Assembly (NCBI GenBank): GCA_024402475.1
Contig: JAKSTQ010000010.1
Span: 1 to 64,000, forward strand
Direction of reading: 5' to 3'
Source: Treponema sp.
GTDB taxonomy: Bacteria > Spirochaetota > Spirochaetia > Treponematales > Treponemataceae
Length of the DNA stretch: 64,000 bases
Numbering within the stretch: the stretch's first letter is position 1; each line of letters starts with the position of its first letter. The notes under the pieces are model-generated. The model searched no databases, was not told the DNA's origin, and was given only the letters and a program-made list of their open reading frames with translations. Made by a program: the position numbers and the translations under genes. Positions 6,842-17,500 of this stretch are shown one piece after another.

Positions 6842-8629
6842 ATGGCTTACGACTATAACAACCCGTTGATTGTACAAGGGGACCGCACTCTGCTGCTGGA
6901 TGTTCATAATCCACTGGCAGGTGAGTGCCGTGATGCACTTATTCCTTTTGCGGAACTTGAAAAATCACCTGAACACATGCATACCTATAGACTCAGTTCT
7001 TTGTCTTTGTGGAATGCGGCAAGCGCCGGTTTTTCTTACAAAGATGCCATTGAGGTATTGCATAAGTATTCTAAATTTGAAATTCCTCAGTCTGTAGAAG
7101 TCTGGATAGAAGAAACTGCATCCCGGTTTGGAATGATCCGCATGGTTTCTTATGAAGGATATGATGATAAGGATGCACAGCCTGATTCTTCTGAAACTGA
7201 AAATTCCGAAGAACAAAAACCGCAGCCTAAACATGAATATCTGCGCCTTGAAGTTATGTCAGACATTCTGTTCACACAACTCGAAGCTAATTCTGCTTTG
7301 AGAAAATATATGTGGCCTTGTCCTGAAAAAAATTCCTTTGCACTTTTTTTGACTGACCGCGGAACCGTTAAGCAAAAGCTCATGGAACTTGATTTGCCTG
7401 TAAAGGATGAAGTTCCCTTGATTGACGGAGAACCGCTGGAAATTAATCTTAAAAAAGTTACAGGTGCAGATGCGCCTCTTAACATTCGCGATTATCAGTA
7501 TGAAGCTGCTCAGGCAATTGTTGGTGACAGAAAGCCCGGAACTGGTTTTGGTACAATCGTTTTGCCTTGCGGGGCGGGAAAAACAATTGTCGGCATGACC
7601 ATTATGTCTATGCTTAAGACCAATACTTTAATCGTTACTACAAATATTACAGCCGTTCATCAATGGATCGACGAACTTTGTGATAAGACTGATGTTCCCC
7701 GTGATATGATCGGTGAATATACCGGTGAAAAAAAAACCATCAAACCGATTACAGTTGCTACTTACCAGATTCTGACCTGGAGACCGGATAAGGTTGAGCC
7801 GTATCCGCATTTCAGTCTGTTCAGACAAAAGGGATGGGGACTCATTATTTACGATGAAGTTCATCTTTTGCCGGCGCCGGTTTTCCGCGTTGTTGCTGAA
7901 CTTCAGGCTGTGCGTCGTGTAGGCCTGACTGCGACTCTTGTGCGCGAAGACGGATGTCAGGGTCATGTATTCTGTCTTGTCGGACCAAAGCGTTATGATG
8001 TTCCGTGGAAGCAGCTGGAGCAGTCGGGATGGATTGCAAAGGCTCAGTGTATAGAAGTTCGCCTGGATCTGGATGAATCAAAGGAACTGGAATATGCTGT
8101 GGCTGAACAGCGCGCAAAGCATAGAATTGCTTGTGAAAATCCTGTTAAACTTGAAGTTGTTCAGACACTGGTAGATAAATTTTCTTCGGACAGAATTCTT
8201 GTAATCGGGCAGTATCTTGATCAGCTTGTTGAAATTTCAAAGATGCTTAAAGTTCCGATTATTACAGGGAAAACTCCTACTGCTGAGCGGGATCAGATTT
8301 ACAGCGATTTTAAGGCTGGGAAAATCCGCGTTCTTGTTGTGTCTAAAGTTGCAAATTTTGCAGTTGACCTTCCTGATGCTTCAATGGCAATTCAGGTCAG
8401 CGGAACTTTCGGAAGCCGCCAGGAAGAAGCTCAGCGCCTTGGACGGGTTCTCCGCAAAAAAGAAAGAATGGCAAGGTTCTTTACCTTAATCACCCGTAAT
8501 ACCGTAGAAGAAGATTTTGGCTCGAACAGACAGAAATTCCTTGCCGAACAGGGATATGATTACAGGATTATAAAATATAACAATCCGTCGTCATTTGATG
8601 AAATGCAGGAAGCTATCGGAGAAAAGTAA
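6842..8629 (+). CDS. DNA repair helicase, XPB/ERCC3 family (SF2)
   Basis: A 595-aa superfamily 2 helicase related to archaeal and eukaryotic XPB, a 3'-5' DNA helicase/translocase of nucleotide excision repair. N-terminal residues 1-210 hold the XPB-type DNA-damage region (PLIVQGDRTLLLDVH). Then come Walker A LPCGAGKT (Lys247), DEVH box (338-341), GLTAT followed by the XPB-specific RED motif (Arg368-Glu-Asp370), and motif VI QRLGRVLRK (Q531-R535). All helicase motifs are intact. It follows the unknown 255-aa gene by 15 nt, and its TAA overlaps the ATG of the next gene (TAATG), implying translational coupling. Bacterial XPB is patchily distributed, spirochaetes and actinobacteria being known holders, and its role in bacteria is not settled. 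Confidence 0.93.
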   Translation: MAYDYNNPLIVQGDRTLLLDVHNPLAGECRDALIPFAELEKSPEHMHTYRLSSLSLWNAASAGFSYKDAIEVLHKYSKFEIPQSVEVWIEETASRFGMIRMVSYEGYDDKDAQPDSSETENSEEQKPQPKHEYLRLEVMSDILFTQLEANSALRKYMWPCPEKNSFALFLTDRGTVKQKLMELDLPVKDEVPLIDGEPLEINLKKVTGADAPLNIRDYQYEAAQAIVGDRKPGTGFGTIVLPCGAGKTIVGMTIMSMLKTNTLIVTTNITAVHQWIDELCDKTDVPRDMIGEYTGEKKTIKPITVATYQILTWRPDKVEPYPHFSLFRQKGWGLIIYDEVHLLPAPVFRVVAELQAVRRVGLTATLVREDGCQGHVFCLVGPKRYDVPWKQLEQSGWIAKAQCIEVRLDLDESKELEYAVAEQRAKHRIACENPVKLEVVQTLVDKFSSDRILVIGQYLDQLVEISKMLKVPIITGKTPTAERDQIYSDFKAGKIRVLVVSKVANFAVDLPDASMAIQVSGTFGSRQEEAQRLGRVLRKKERMARFFTLITRNTVEEDFGSNRQKFLAEQGYDYRIIKYNNPSSFDEMQEAIGEK

Positions 8630-10809
8630 TGGCAAAAATTTCCGGACACGCAGAACGAGTATTGCAGTTCAGGGAAGTGTTTTTGACTCTGGACGAAAAC
8701 CGCTTTTTTGAAATCATGCGAATGTATCTGGGCGAAATCAAAACTCCTTACTCAAAACCAAACCTGATTGAAAACCTGGAAAAATTTCTGCGTAAAGAAA
8801 AAAGCATTCAGGCAATCCGTGCATTTTTGACTCCTGAAGAAATTCAGATTATCAGCGCGGTTGTATTCATTCCTGACAGCACAGAAGAAAAACTTGCAGC
8901 ATTCTTTGGAAATCAGTTCACCTTTACAAGACTTTATGAAACTATCGTTAATCTTGAAGAACGACTTATCTTTTTTAAGGTGACAGAAAAAGGAACCGGC
9001 CGCCAGATAATAAAATTCAATCCGTTTCTCGAAGCCGGACTTGGTGACCTTATCAATCTTGAATGCCTTTTGCCGCAGGTAAAGATTTCAAAAAAAGAAA
9101 ACGGCCTTTCCTTTGCTTTATATAATGAACTCATCTGTGCGGCGGCGGCTTTTATTGCAGAAAATCCTACGCTGACCAAAATGGACGGTTCACTTAAAAA
9201 ACATGCTGCTGCTCTTGCAGAAGAAGTTTTTGGAACTGACTTAAAGCGTTTTGAAACTGTGCTTCGTGGATTTGTAAATCTTGGAATTGCAAAAGAAAAT
9301 CTTAAAGGCCTTGAAATTGACTGGAAGCGCCTTGAAGTTTTTACACAGCAGAATATTCTTGCCCAGTATCTGTATCTGATTATTGCAAGTGCAGGTCATT
9401 ACAGCCGCGACGGTTTACGAAAACAGGCTCAGCTGCTTTTTGATACTTTAAAAAATACTGCACAGTCAGGCTGTACCCGTGACATTTTTTTACGCACCGG
9501 TTATCTGGTTGCTGCCCGTCCTCTCGAAGTGGAAGCTGCTGTTTCTAAAGGCGGCGGCCGTTTTGCGCAGATTTTAAATTCTTATCATGCAAACGGAACA
9601 CTGCAGGAAAAAGAAGAAAGTGCTGGTGTTCAGACTGCCGGTAATCTTGAGCGCGTGTTCGATTCGATTGTGGAACTTGGCCTGCTTGTAAAAACTGGTG
9701 TTACTGCTGATGATCAGGCGGTTTATGTTCCTGGTGAAATTTTTGCTGAATTTGCGGGGCTTTCAGAAGCGGGTACTGCTGTAAAAACCGGTCCTGACCT
9801 TAACGGCATGCTCAACATAGATTCCGGGTTTGACATTCAGCTGATGCCGGGATATAAGGACAGCGATATTTTACCGCTTTTGAAATTTGTTCAGGTTAAG
9901 AAATTTGATACTGTAAGCCTTTTTGCAATTGACCGCCAGAGTATTATGGCTGGTTTTGATAAAGGCCTTGACGGTAAAAAGATAAAAAGCCTTCTGACAA
10001 ACCGTACCCGTTTTAATCTGCCTGAAGTTCTGTCTGTTCAGATTGAAGACTGGGAAGCATCTTATTCCTGCGCCAGCCTTTTTAAAGGTTATGTTTTAAA
10101 GCTTGAAGGCAAAGCCGCTGTTATGGCTCAGAACAACAAGGTTATTTCACCTCATATTCATTGTGTGATTGCGCCGGGCGTGTTCCTTCTTGATGTAGAA
10201 GATGACCAGCAGGCTTTGAACCTTATTAAAGAAAGCGGCCTTGATTTTATCGGGAACATTAAAACTGCAAGAAAAACCATTGATGTTCTTGAATACCTTC
10301 CTGTGAATTTCCGCGGGCATAAAATTGACGGTAAGACAGATTTTGCAACCGGTAAAGATGCACTGGAAAAACTTGATGCCGCTGATGTTAATAAAAAGTC
10401 TGGTGATGCAATTTACAGGGAACTGATGGCTTCACTTAAAAAGATGGATCTTGAACCTGAAATGCGCGAAAGCCTTGAACTAAGAATCAGCCGCAGGGTA
10501 ATTCTCAGCGAAGATCAGCTTACCGGTGCTTCTGTCAGAGTCGAAAGGGTGAGTGCCGGTTCCATGGATTATGCCGGTAAGATTTATATTGCTGAACTTG
10601 CAATCAAGAACGGAGAAATGCTGGAAATCGAAGCCGGCTCTTCCGGAGAAGTAATCTGCGGGAAACCTGTTTTTGTAATCAAGCATCATGATGACTCTTT
10701 TGTACAGGTGATTGTTCCCGGCTGCGAAGGCTACGAAGAATATTCACTTGGTAAGGCAAAAAGTGTCCGCCGCATCAGAAAATCAATTTACGCCGTAAAC
10801 AGCAGATAA
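8629..10809 (+). CDS. Helicase-associated (Helicase_C_3-like) protein, XPB partner
   Basis: A 726-aa soluble protein. The N-terminal 100 residues (LDENRFFEIMRMYLG, EKFLRKEKSIQAIRAFLTPEE) and the region about 400-545 (FDIQLMPGYKDSD, VSLFAIDRQSIMAGFDKGL, TRFNLPEVLSVQIEDW, FIGNIKT) follow the pattern of bacterial proteins annotated as helicase-associated or XPB/Ssl2-like (Helicase_C_3). These are typically encoded beside bacterial XPB; as I recall, mycobacteria have the same pairing. No ATPase motif is seen. The start overlaps the XPB stop by 1 nt, so the two are probably made in equal amounts and act as a complex, perhaps as a loading factor or damage-specific adaptor. It has no obvious similarity to Bax1, the archaeal XPB nuclease partner. 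Confidence 0.8.
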   Translation: MAKISGHAERVLQFREVFLTLDENRFFEIMRMYLGEIKTPYSKPNLIENLEKFLRKEKSIQAIRAFLTPEEIQIISAVVFIPDSTEEKLAAFFGNQFTFTRLYETIVNLEERLIFFKVTEKGTGRQIIKFNPFLEAGLGDLINLECLLPQVKISKKENGLSFALYNELICAAAAFIAENPTLTKMDGSLKKHAAALAEEVFGTDLKRFETVLRGFVNLGIAKENLKGLEIDWKRLEVFTQQNILAQYLYLIIASAGHYSRDGLRKQAQLLFDTLKNTAQSGCTRDIFLRTGYLVAARPLEVEAAVSKGGGRFAQILNSYHANGTLQEKEESAGVQTAGNLERVFDSIVELGLLVKTGVTADDQAVYVPGEIFAEFAGLSEAGTAVKTGPDLNGMLNIDSGFDIQLMPGYKDSDILPLLKFVQVKKFDTVSLFAIDRQSIMAGFDKGLDGKKIKSLLTNRTRFNLPEVLSVQIEDWEASYSCASLFKGYVLKLEGKAAVMAQNNKVISPHIHCVIAPGVFLLDVEDDQQALNLIKESGLDFIGNIKTARKTIDVLEYLPVNFRGHKIDGKTDFATGKDALEKLDAADVNKKSGDAIYRELMASLKKMDLEPEMRESLELRISRRVILSEDQLTGASVRVERVSAGSMDYAGKIYIAELAIKNGEMLEIEAGSSGEVICGKPVFVIKHHDDSFVQVIVPGCEGYEEYSLGKAKSVRRIRKSIYAVNSR

Positions 10810-10840
10810 AAATTATTTTCAATATATAGAAAATAATTTT
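10809..10840. terminator. AT-rich hairpin, weak terminator candidate
   Basis: AAAATTATTTTC and GAAAATAATTTT form a perfect 12-bp stem around an 8-nt loop just after the XPB operon. It is A/T-rich and lacks a continuous T-run, so termination would be weak. It also overlaps the -35 region of the next gene. Confidence 0.45.
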
Positions 10841-10868
10841 GTAATTTTCTTCTAACCCGTGATATAAT
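10839..10868 (+). promoter_or_regulatory. Extended -10 promoter of the hybrid kinase gene
   Basis: TTGTAA (10839-10844), 18 nt, TGA-TATAAT (hexamer 10863-10868). The ATG at 10877 is 9 nt downstream; no SD can be present in the predicted leader. Confidence 0.75.
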
Positions 10869-10876
10869 ATTATGCA

Positions 10877-13800
10877 ATGTTTTCACGGTTTTTGAGTTTT
10901 AAGCGGGCAAGTGCCTTATTCATTTCATTAAGTATTTCTTTATTCTGTGCATTTTCAAAAGATATCGGTTCAGAAATTGCAGCTAAAAAGCAGATAATCT
11001 ATCTTACTTCTCAGGGTTATTCTTCGCAGGTGGCCAGGGAACTTGCTGAAGGCTTTAAAAGTGAACCTTTTACCAATGCTTATGTTCATTACCAGTTCAT
11101 TGATACAGATAAATTCTATGAACAGGAACTGTCAAACAAATACCTTGAAGGCTTAAAAGACTACATCAGTGAAAAAGACGCAGACCTTTTTGTTCTTGCT
11201 GATAACGAAATGTTTTCTTTTGGACTGGATCACCGTGCAGAACTTTTTGGCGACAAGCCGGTTGTTTTTCTTGATGTTCATGACCAGGAAAAAATTCACG
11301 AAAGTTATACTGATTCAATGATTACCGGTGTGCAGGATATTCTGCCGTTGGATGAAAATGTTCTTCTTATAAAATCGATTCTGCCAAAAACTGACAATAT
11401 TGTTTTTATTACTGATGATTCTGTTCTGGGACGAATCGGGAATAAAATGTTCCATGACCTGATTCCGCGTTTTAATGGAATCAGCTTTACAGAAATTGAT
11501 ACAAGTACTCTTACAAATGAACAGATTTATTCGCGCCTGAATCTGCAGGTGGATAATACAGTTGTTCTCTATCTGATTGCCGGCCGTTCAAAATCCGGAA
11601 TTATTTCTGATGGTATTGATTTTATTGTTAACTGCTGTGCTGAAAAAAAGATTCCTGTTATCAGCTGTCTTGCAAGTATTGAAGATACTGGAATGCTCGG
11701 CGGTTATTATTCTGACCGCAGACATATCGGTCATGAAGCAAACCGCATGGCACGGGAAATTTTAAATGGAATCCGTCCGGTAGATATTCCTATCAGTAAT
11801 GATGTCGTTTACAACTATTACTTTGATAAAGACCTGCTTAAGCGTTATCAGATAAGCGAAAAAAATCTTCCGGGCAATGCAATTTTTTATCATGCAAATG
11901 AACTTTCAAAATCTGGCAGTCATGTTGCTGTATTAACTCTTGCAGGAGTTATGTTTGCTCTTGCTGTGATAGGTGCATTTATTGCGTTCTTTAACCGTTA
12001 CAGACATCTGAATGAACAGTTTGAAGAAAACAGAATCAAGCTTCATGCCGTAATGGATCAGAGTGAAACCGTTTACTGGGAATGTGATTTTTCTGCTGAA
12101 GAAGAAAAAAATCCTGAATCTGAACAGCTTGATGATGGCATTAAAGAGCTTGGGGATGATGATGAAATTTCTGAACTGGTAGAAATTGAAGATCCTGATA
12201 ATGTTAAGACAGACGAAAATTCTTATGCTGTAACCGATCCTGTTCAGGGATGGATTTATTCCGGAATCATTCAGAAAGAATACCGCGATCAGTTTAATGA
12301 ACTTTTGAATGACTTTAAGGAAGGCCGCCGTAAGCGCAGTATTGAAATCAACCTTCCGCTGGAAGTCGTTGACTACCGTAACGGTGTTGTAACAGAACGC
12401 TGGAAGAAAATCGTTTACAAGGCACTTAAGTTTGACGGCGAAAAAGTCGTTCATGCAATCTGTTCTTCTACTGATATTACAAGCCAGAAGCGTTCTGAAC
12501 GCGATTACGAACGTATCATGAATTATCAGACTCTGGTTCAGCAGCGTTATTCTGCTTATTCCCGCCTTAACCTTACAAAAGATGTTGTCCTTGAACGTTA
12601 TGTCCGCGTTGACGAACTTTCACGAATCATTAAAGGCGAAACTGCAGACGAGGAACTTGGCATATTCAAGGACCTGATGACTACCCGCAACCAGAACGAA
12701 TCTGTTGTGCAGATGTTTACCCGCCGTGAACTTATCATTGCCCAGAAAAACGGTCTGCGTCAGAGAGAATGTGATTTCTGCTATCAGTTCTCAAACGGCT
12801 GTCTGCAGTGGTTTAAGCTGAGCGTTGAACTTGCTTCCAATCCTATCAACGGCGATATCGAAGCTTACTGTTATCTCAACGACATTACAAACGAAAGTAT
12901 TGCAGATATTTCTAAGGATGCTGTTCTTAGTGAAGAAATCAACTGTCTGTACTGGCTTGACCTTAATACTGACATCGTTCAGGTAATTTCTAAGGCTGAC
13001 AGCGTTGACTGGATTCCTGAAATTCCAAACCTTAAGTACTCAGAATTCATGGATGTTGTTCTTAAGAAAAAGGTAACAGAAGAAGATAAAAAGGATGTTA
13101 AGCATCTGTTTGATGTTGGACGAATCAAGGAAGAACTTGAATATTCAAGGGAAACAGGCTTTATCTTCCATACAAGAAATACTGAAGGTAACGTAGAAAT
13201 CATGCAGGCTAAGATTAACTATCTTGAACCGGATTCTAACATTCTTGTATTTATCATTACAGATATTACAGCAATTACACTTGCTCAGAACGAACAGTCA
13301 GAAAAGCTTGCAAAGGCAATTAAGTCTGCCGAACAGGCCAACTATGCAAAAAGTGACTTCTTGTCCCGCATGAGTCATGACCTTCGAACTCCAATGAACG
13401 GAATTATCGGTATTTCTGAACTTGCACAGAAAGAAGTTAATAATCCGGCGGCACTTCAGGATGACCTTGAAAAAATTCATTCTTCATCAAAATACATGCT
13501 CAGCCTGCTGAACGATATTCTTGATATGTCAAAGATTGAATCGGGTAAACTGGAAATCCGTCGTCAGCCTACTGTTGCAGGTGAATGTATTGATAACATC
13601 AACACTCTTGCAAAGGTTATGTTCGAAAAGGTTGGCGTTACTTATTACTGTAACCGTAAGGGTTCTGACCTTAACGAAACATTTGTTAATATTGACCGTG
13701 TTCACATGCAGCAGGTTGCAATGAACCTTCTGTCGAACGCTTCAAAATATACTCCTGCCGGTGGCCGCGTTGAATTCCTTATTGATACAAAGGCCAAAAC

Positions 13801-14494
13801 TGACGAATACATCGATCTGGATTTTATAATCAGCGATACCGGTGTGGGTATGACTGAATCCTTCCAGAAAATTATGTACGATCAGTTCACTCAGGACACT
13901 AACTCTGTTAACAAAGTGGGAACCGGTCTTGGTCTTGCAATCGTTAAGAGCCTTGTGGAACTTATGGGCGGTAAAATTTCTTGTAAGAGTGCTCCTAATG
14001 AAGGAACAACCTTTACAATCAGTCTGCGCCTTGAAGTTGTAAGCCGTGCAAAAGCCATTGAACTTGGTCTTACCAAAGAAGAACAGAAGAAAAAGATGGA
14101 AACACTCAACTTTGAAGGTAAGCGTGCACTTCTGGTTGAAGACAACGAACTTAACCAGGAAATTGCAATGCGTCTTCTGGAAGGCAAGGGTCTTGAAGTT
14201 GTTGTTGCCAATAACGGTCTTGAAGCACTTAATAAGTTCTCTGAAACAGAAGAAAATTACTTTGATATTGTCTTTATGGATATGATGATGCCTGTTATGG
14301 ATGGTGTGGAATCAACAAAGCACCTGCGTAATCTTGAACGCCAGGATGCAAAAAATGTTCCGATTATTGCAATGACCGCAAATGCCTTTACAGAAGATAT
14401 CGAAAAATGTAAGACTGCCGGCATGAACGATCACATTGCCAAACCTATTGATACAAAGCGCATGATGGAAACCATTGCAAATTATATCGGCTAG
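10877..14494 (+). CDS. Hybrid sensor histidine kinase with ABC_sub_bind-like periplasmic sensor
   Basis: A 1205-aa membrane protein. An N-terminal signal/anchor (about 10-28) is followed by a roughly 310-residue extracytoplasmic domain (about 37-345) with the two-lobed look of the ABC_sub_bind/TrpX-type binding proteins ([49 protein letters not shown]). A transmembrane helix follows (about 349-371), then an acidic linker and PAS-like regions. The kinase core has H box [13 protein letters not shown] (His834), N box NLLSNASKY (950-958), DTGVGM and GTGLGLAIV. The C-terminal receiver has acidic Asp1089, phosphoacceptor Asp1135 ([11 protein letters not shown]) and Lys1189. All catalytic positions are intact. 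It probably senses a small solute and passes phosphate to an Hpt protein or regulator, none of which is nearby. Confidence 0.92.
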   Translation: MFSRFLSFKRASALFISLSISLFCAFSKDIGSEIAAKKQIIYLTSQGYSSQVARELAEGFKSEPFTNAYVHYQFIDTDKFYEQELSNKYLEGLKDYISEKDADLFVLADNEMFSFGLDHRAELFGDKPVVFLDVHDQEKIHESYTDSMITGVQDILPLDENVLLIKSILPKTDNIVFITDDSVLGRIGNKMFHDLIPRFNGISFTEIDTSTLTNEQIYSRLNLQVDNTVVLYLIAGRSKSGIISDGIDFIVNCCAEKKIPVISCLASIEDTGMLGGYYSDRRHIGHEANRMAREILNGIRPVDIPISNDVVYNYYFDKDLLKRYQISEKNLPGNAIFYHANELSKSGSHVAVLTLAGVMFALAVIGAFIAFFNRYRHLNEQFEENRIKLHAVMDQSETVYWECDFSAEEEKNPESEQLDDGIKELGDDDEISELVEIEDPDNVKTDENSYAVTDPVQGWIYSGIIQKEYRDQFNELLNDFKEGRRKRSIEINLPLEVVDYRNGVVTERWKKIVYKALKFDGEKVVHAICSSTDITSQKRSERDYERIMNYQTLVQQRYSAYSRLNLTKDVVLERYVRVDELSRIIKGETADEELGIFKDLMTTRNQNESVVQMFTRRELIIAQKNGLRQRECDFCYQFSNGCLQWFKLSVELASNPINGDIEAYCYLNDITNESIADISKDAVLSEEINCLYWLDLNTDIVQVISKADSVDWIPEIPNLKYSEFMDVVLKKKVTEEDKKDVKHLFDVGRIKEELEYSRETGFIFHTRNTEGNVEIMQAKINYLEPDSNILVFIITDITAITLAQNEQSEKLAKAIKSAEQANYAKSDFLSRMSHDLRTPMNGIIGISELAQKEVNNPAALQDDLEKIHSSSKYMLSLLNDILDMSKIESGKLEIRRQPTVAGECIDNINTLAKVMFEKVGVTYYCNRKGSDLNETFVNIDRVHMQQVAMNLLSNASKYTPAGGRVEFLIDTKAKTDEYIDLDFIISDTGVGMTESFQKIMYDQFTQDTNSVNKVGTGLGLAIVKSLVELMGGKISCKSAPNEGTTFTISLRLEVVSRAKAIELGLTKEEQKKKMETLNFEGKRALLVEDNELNQEIAMRLLEGKGLEVVVANNGLEALNKFSETEENYFDIVFMDMMMPVMDGVESTKHLRNLERQDAKNVPIIAMTANAFTEDIEKCKTAGMNDHIAKPIDTKRMMETIANYIG

Positions 14495-14499
14495 AATGC

Positions 14500-14514
14500 G
14501 ATAGTGATACTATC
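14500..14514. repeat. Short palindrome after the kinase gene
   Basis: GATAGT-GAT-ACTATC is a perfect 6-bp inverted repeat with a 3-nt loop, 6 nt after the kinase stop. No T-tract follows, so it is either a weak terminator or a regulator site for the gene at 14589. Confidence 0.35.
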
Positions 14515-14550
14515 AATTAAATTAACTACCGTTCGTTAGTTTCGCATCTA

Positions 14551-14580
14551 TTGCGTTTTTTCGCAAAATTCTCATATAAT
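14551..14580 (+). promoter_or_regulatory. Promoter of the FN3 lipoprotein operon
   Basis: TTGCGT (14551-14556), 18 nt, TATAAT (14575-14580). The ATG at 14589 is 9 nt beyond the hexamer, with no SD between. Confidence 0.7.
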
Positions 14581-14588
14581 TTACAGTT

Positions 14589-17500
14589 ATGAGCATTTTA
14601 TCACAAAAATTTAGAAAAGTTTTGAGTGTAGGGCTTAAAGTTTCTGCTTTAAGTTTTGCATTTATGTTTGCCGGATGTAACGATTTGCTTACAATGCCTG
14701 CAAATAATTCAACTGGGGGCAGCGAAAGCAAAAATATCGCATGTCCAAGCGGTTTGTCTGCAACAGTAGGTAAAAAAGGTACCATTACTTTGAACTGGTC
14801 ACCTGTACCTAATGCAATTTATTACTATATATATAAAGCGCAGACAAATACTTCTGCCAGTACCGAATTTCAGCGTTGTGGTGAAACAACTGATGTTTCG
14901 GTAACTTCCATTGAACTTAAGGTCGATCCGGGAACAGCAATGTTCTTTGCTGTTGCAGCTGTTGATGCAAACGGAGCGATTTCTGATATCAGTATTCCTG
15001 TAAAAGGAACAGCTCTTGCCCGTCCATATATTACAAGCGTTGAAAGTGTTGACAGAAAGACAACCGTCAGCTGGTATATGGGAAGCAATAAAGCAAAAAA
15101 TACATATTCACGCTATCTGCGCTACAAAGTCTGCTGTTACAGACCTGGAAAAACAGAACCTGAAAAAACAATCACAATTACTGACGGTAATGCTGATACT
15201 GTTGCGGTTTTTGAAGACCTTGATGTAGGCGTTTACTATGACTTTACTGTAAGTGCATGGTGTGAATTCCCTGATGACATAACTGATGAAGAAGTCAGCG
15301 CAAAGGTAAACAAGGAAACAGCAATTTCTTATATTCCTTCTGTACCTGAATTCATTGCGTCTGAAGGAACTGAATACGACTGCGTAAATCTCTTTGTTAC
15401 ACTTCCACAGAAATGTCGTGTAGAATCAACTGACGAAGATCATCCGCTGATGTTCAAGATTGAACGCGGTGTTTACATTGAAGGTAAGGACACAGTATTC
15501 TCTGCTCTTCCTGGTTACACAGATGATGATTATGTTGTTGTAGAAGGTAACGAACTTAAGAAACAGACTTATGCTGACAGCGATGCACGCTGGGATGATT
15601 ATGTTCGCGGTAATATCGTAAAATTCAGGGACGATACAGCTGTTCTTGGATGTCAGTATGAATACCGTATTTCGACAAGAGTCGGTAAAATTGAATCAAG
15701 CAAGTCTTTCAAGAGTATTGAAGGCAAACAGAAAAAAGCTATCGGCTGGAGACCTGCAGAACCAGAAATCTCAATCGTAAACTTTAAAGATGTCAGAGAC
15801 GAAGTTTCTGGTAAAAAGACTGCAGCTACATTGAATTTTGAATGCTCATGGAATTCAATGGGAAAAGCCAGCAAGTATGTTTACCTTATTGAACAGACAA
15901 AAGCTTCTATTGAGGATCCTTCAATTACTGAATCACAGTTTGTATATAATGGAAGTTCTTTGACTTTCGCTTCGCTTGACAGCGTAAATCAGCTCCAGCT
16001 TACTTATACTTACACTGATGATGAAGAAGAAAATAAGAAAATCTGCGGTTACTACACATATACAATTCATATTCTTTCTGCAGATAAAGTAACAAACCTT
16101 ATTGGTCAGGATACAGATACAATTAAGGCTGAATGTCTTATTTCTAAGAAAGAAAATTCTTCTCACATGGTATACAACGGAGATTACACCGCACCACAGA
16201 TCACAAGTTTTGAAGACGGTTATTCAAACAAGTGTGTCATCAACTACAATGTTGAAACCGGATACACTTATAAACTTCGTCGTGAACTTCTTGGTGAACT
16301 GTTGTCACGGGATATTGAACAGCCGATTGTAATTATTCCGCTTGAATCTCCAAACGGAACTTATGTTGATAAATGCGTTAACGCTGATGATGTAAATGAT
16401 CTTGGTCCTCGTCCAGGCAAGAAATATGCATATACACTTCTTGCTACTAAAGACAACTGGATTGATGTTCCAAGTAACACAGTTGAACTTAATACTCTTG
16501 GTCAGCCTGCCGTAAGATTTAAGCTTACTGATCTTGAAAAAGCTTCGGTTAAGGTTACATGGGAAAAAGTTTACGGGGCAGAAAAATATAAGATTACTTA
16601 TACTGCGCCTTCTGGTCAGGGAACATTCGCTACAAGAATCATCAAGGCATCTGAACTTGAAGCTCTTGGTGCTGGTTCAATCGGCGGTGCAGAAGACGGA
16701 TATATCATTACAAAAGTTGCAACTGAAGGAAATCCAACTTACGCAATTGAATTTACTGATCTTCCTGAAATCAATAATGTAGGGGACAAAAAGACAATCA
16801 GTTCACTTATTGCAGGTTTGCCTTCTGAAGTAACTGTTAAAGCAATCAATAATAAGAATGGTGATCCTGATGCTGATGATAATACTGACGGAAATTACAG
16901 CGAAGGCAAAGCAGAAACAAAAACTCTTGGTCCTGCTGCATTAAATCTTATCAAGCCGGATTATTATTCACGCGATAAGCTTCAGGTAAGCTGGACTGCA
17001 GTAGAAGGCGTTGACTGGTATGCAGTCCGCCGTATATGTGTCGATCCTCGTAACCTTAAGTATGAAGGCGGAAAATATTCTGATACTCGTGAAGACCTGT
17101 TTGTTGTAGGCCGCGACGGAACTGTTTTTGTAAATGATGACAAACTTTCTGATACAGCTCCAAGTTCTGTAAGGTTTACTACTTCCGGCGGAAAAATTAC
17201 TGCATCTTTTGTTGATGAACAGAAAGCTGCAGTTGGTACAGATCAGTATGAAGTTTCTCAGTCATATATTTCATGGGGCGTTGACTTTAAGTATGAAGTC
17301 ATTCCTGTAAAAGCAGTTCTCGATGGTGCTTCACTTGTTTATCAGGATCCGTTTACTGATTCTGCTTTTGAATATAAGAACATTCAGTCACAGACAACAA
17401 GAACCTATGGATACGGTATTGATATTAAGGCTTCTAAAGCAGACTTTACTGATGGTGTAAAAATTGAATGGAAGAGACCAAGTATCAGCAACACAAGTCC

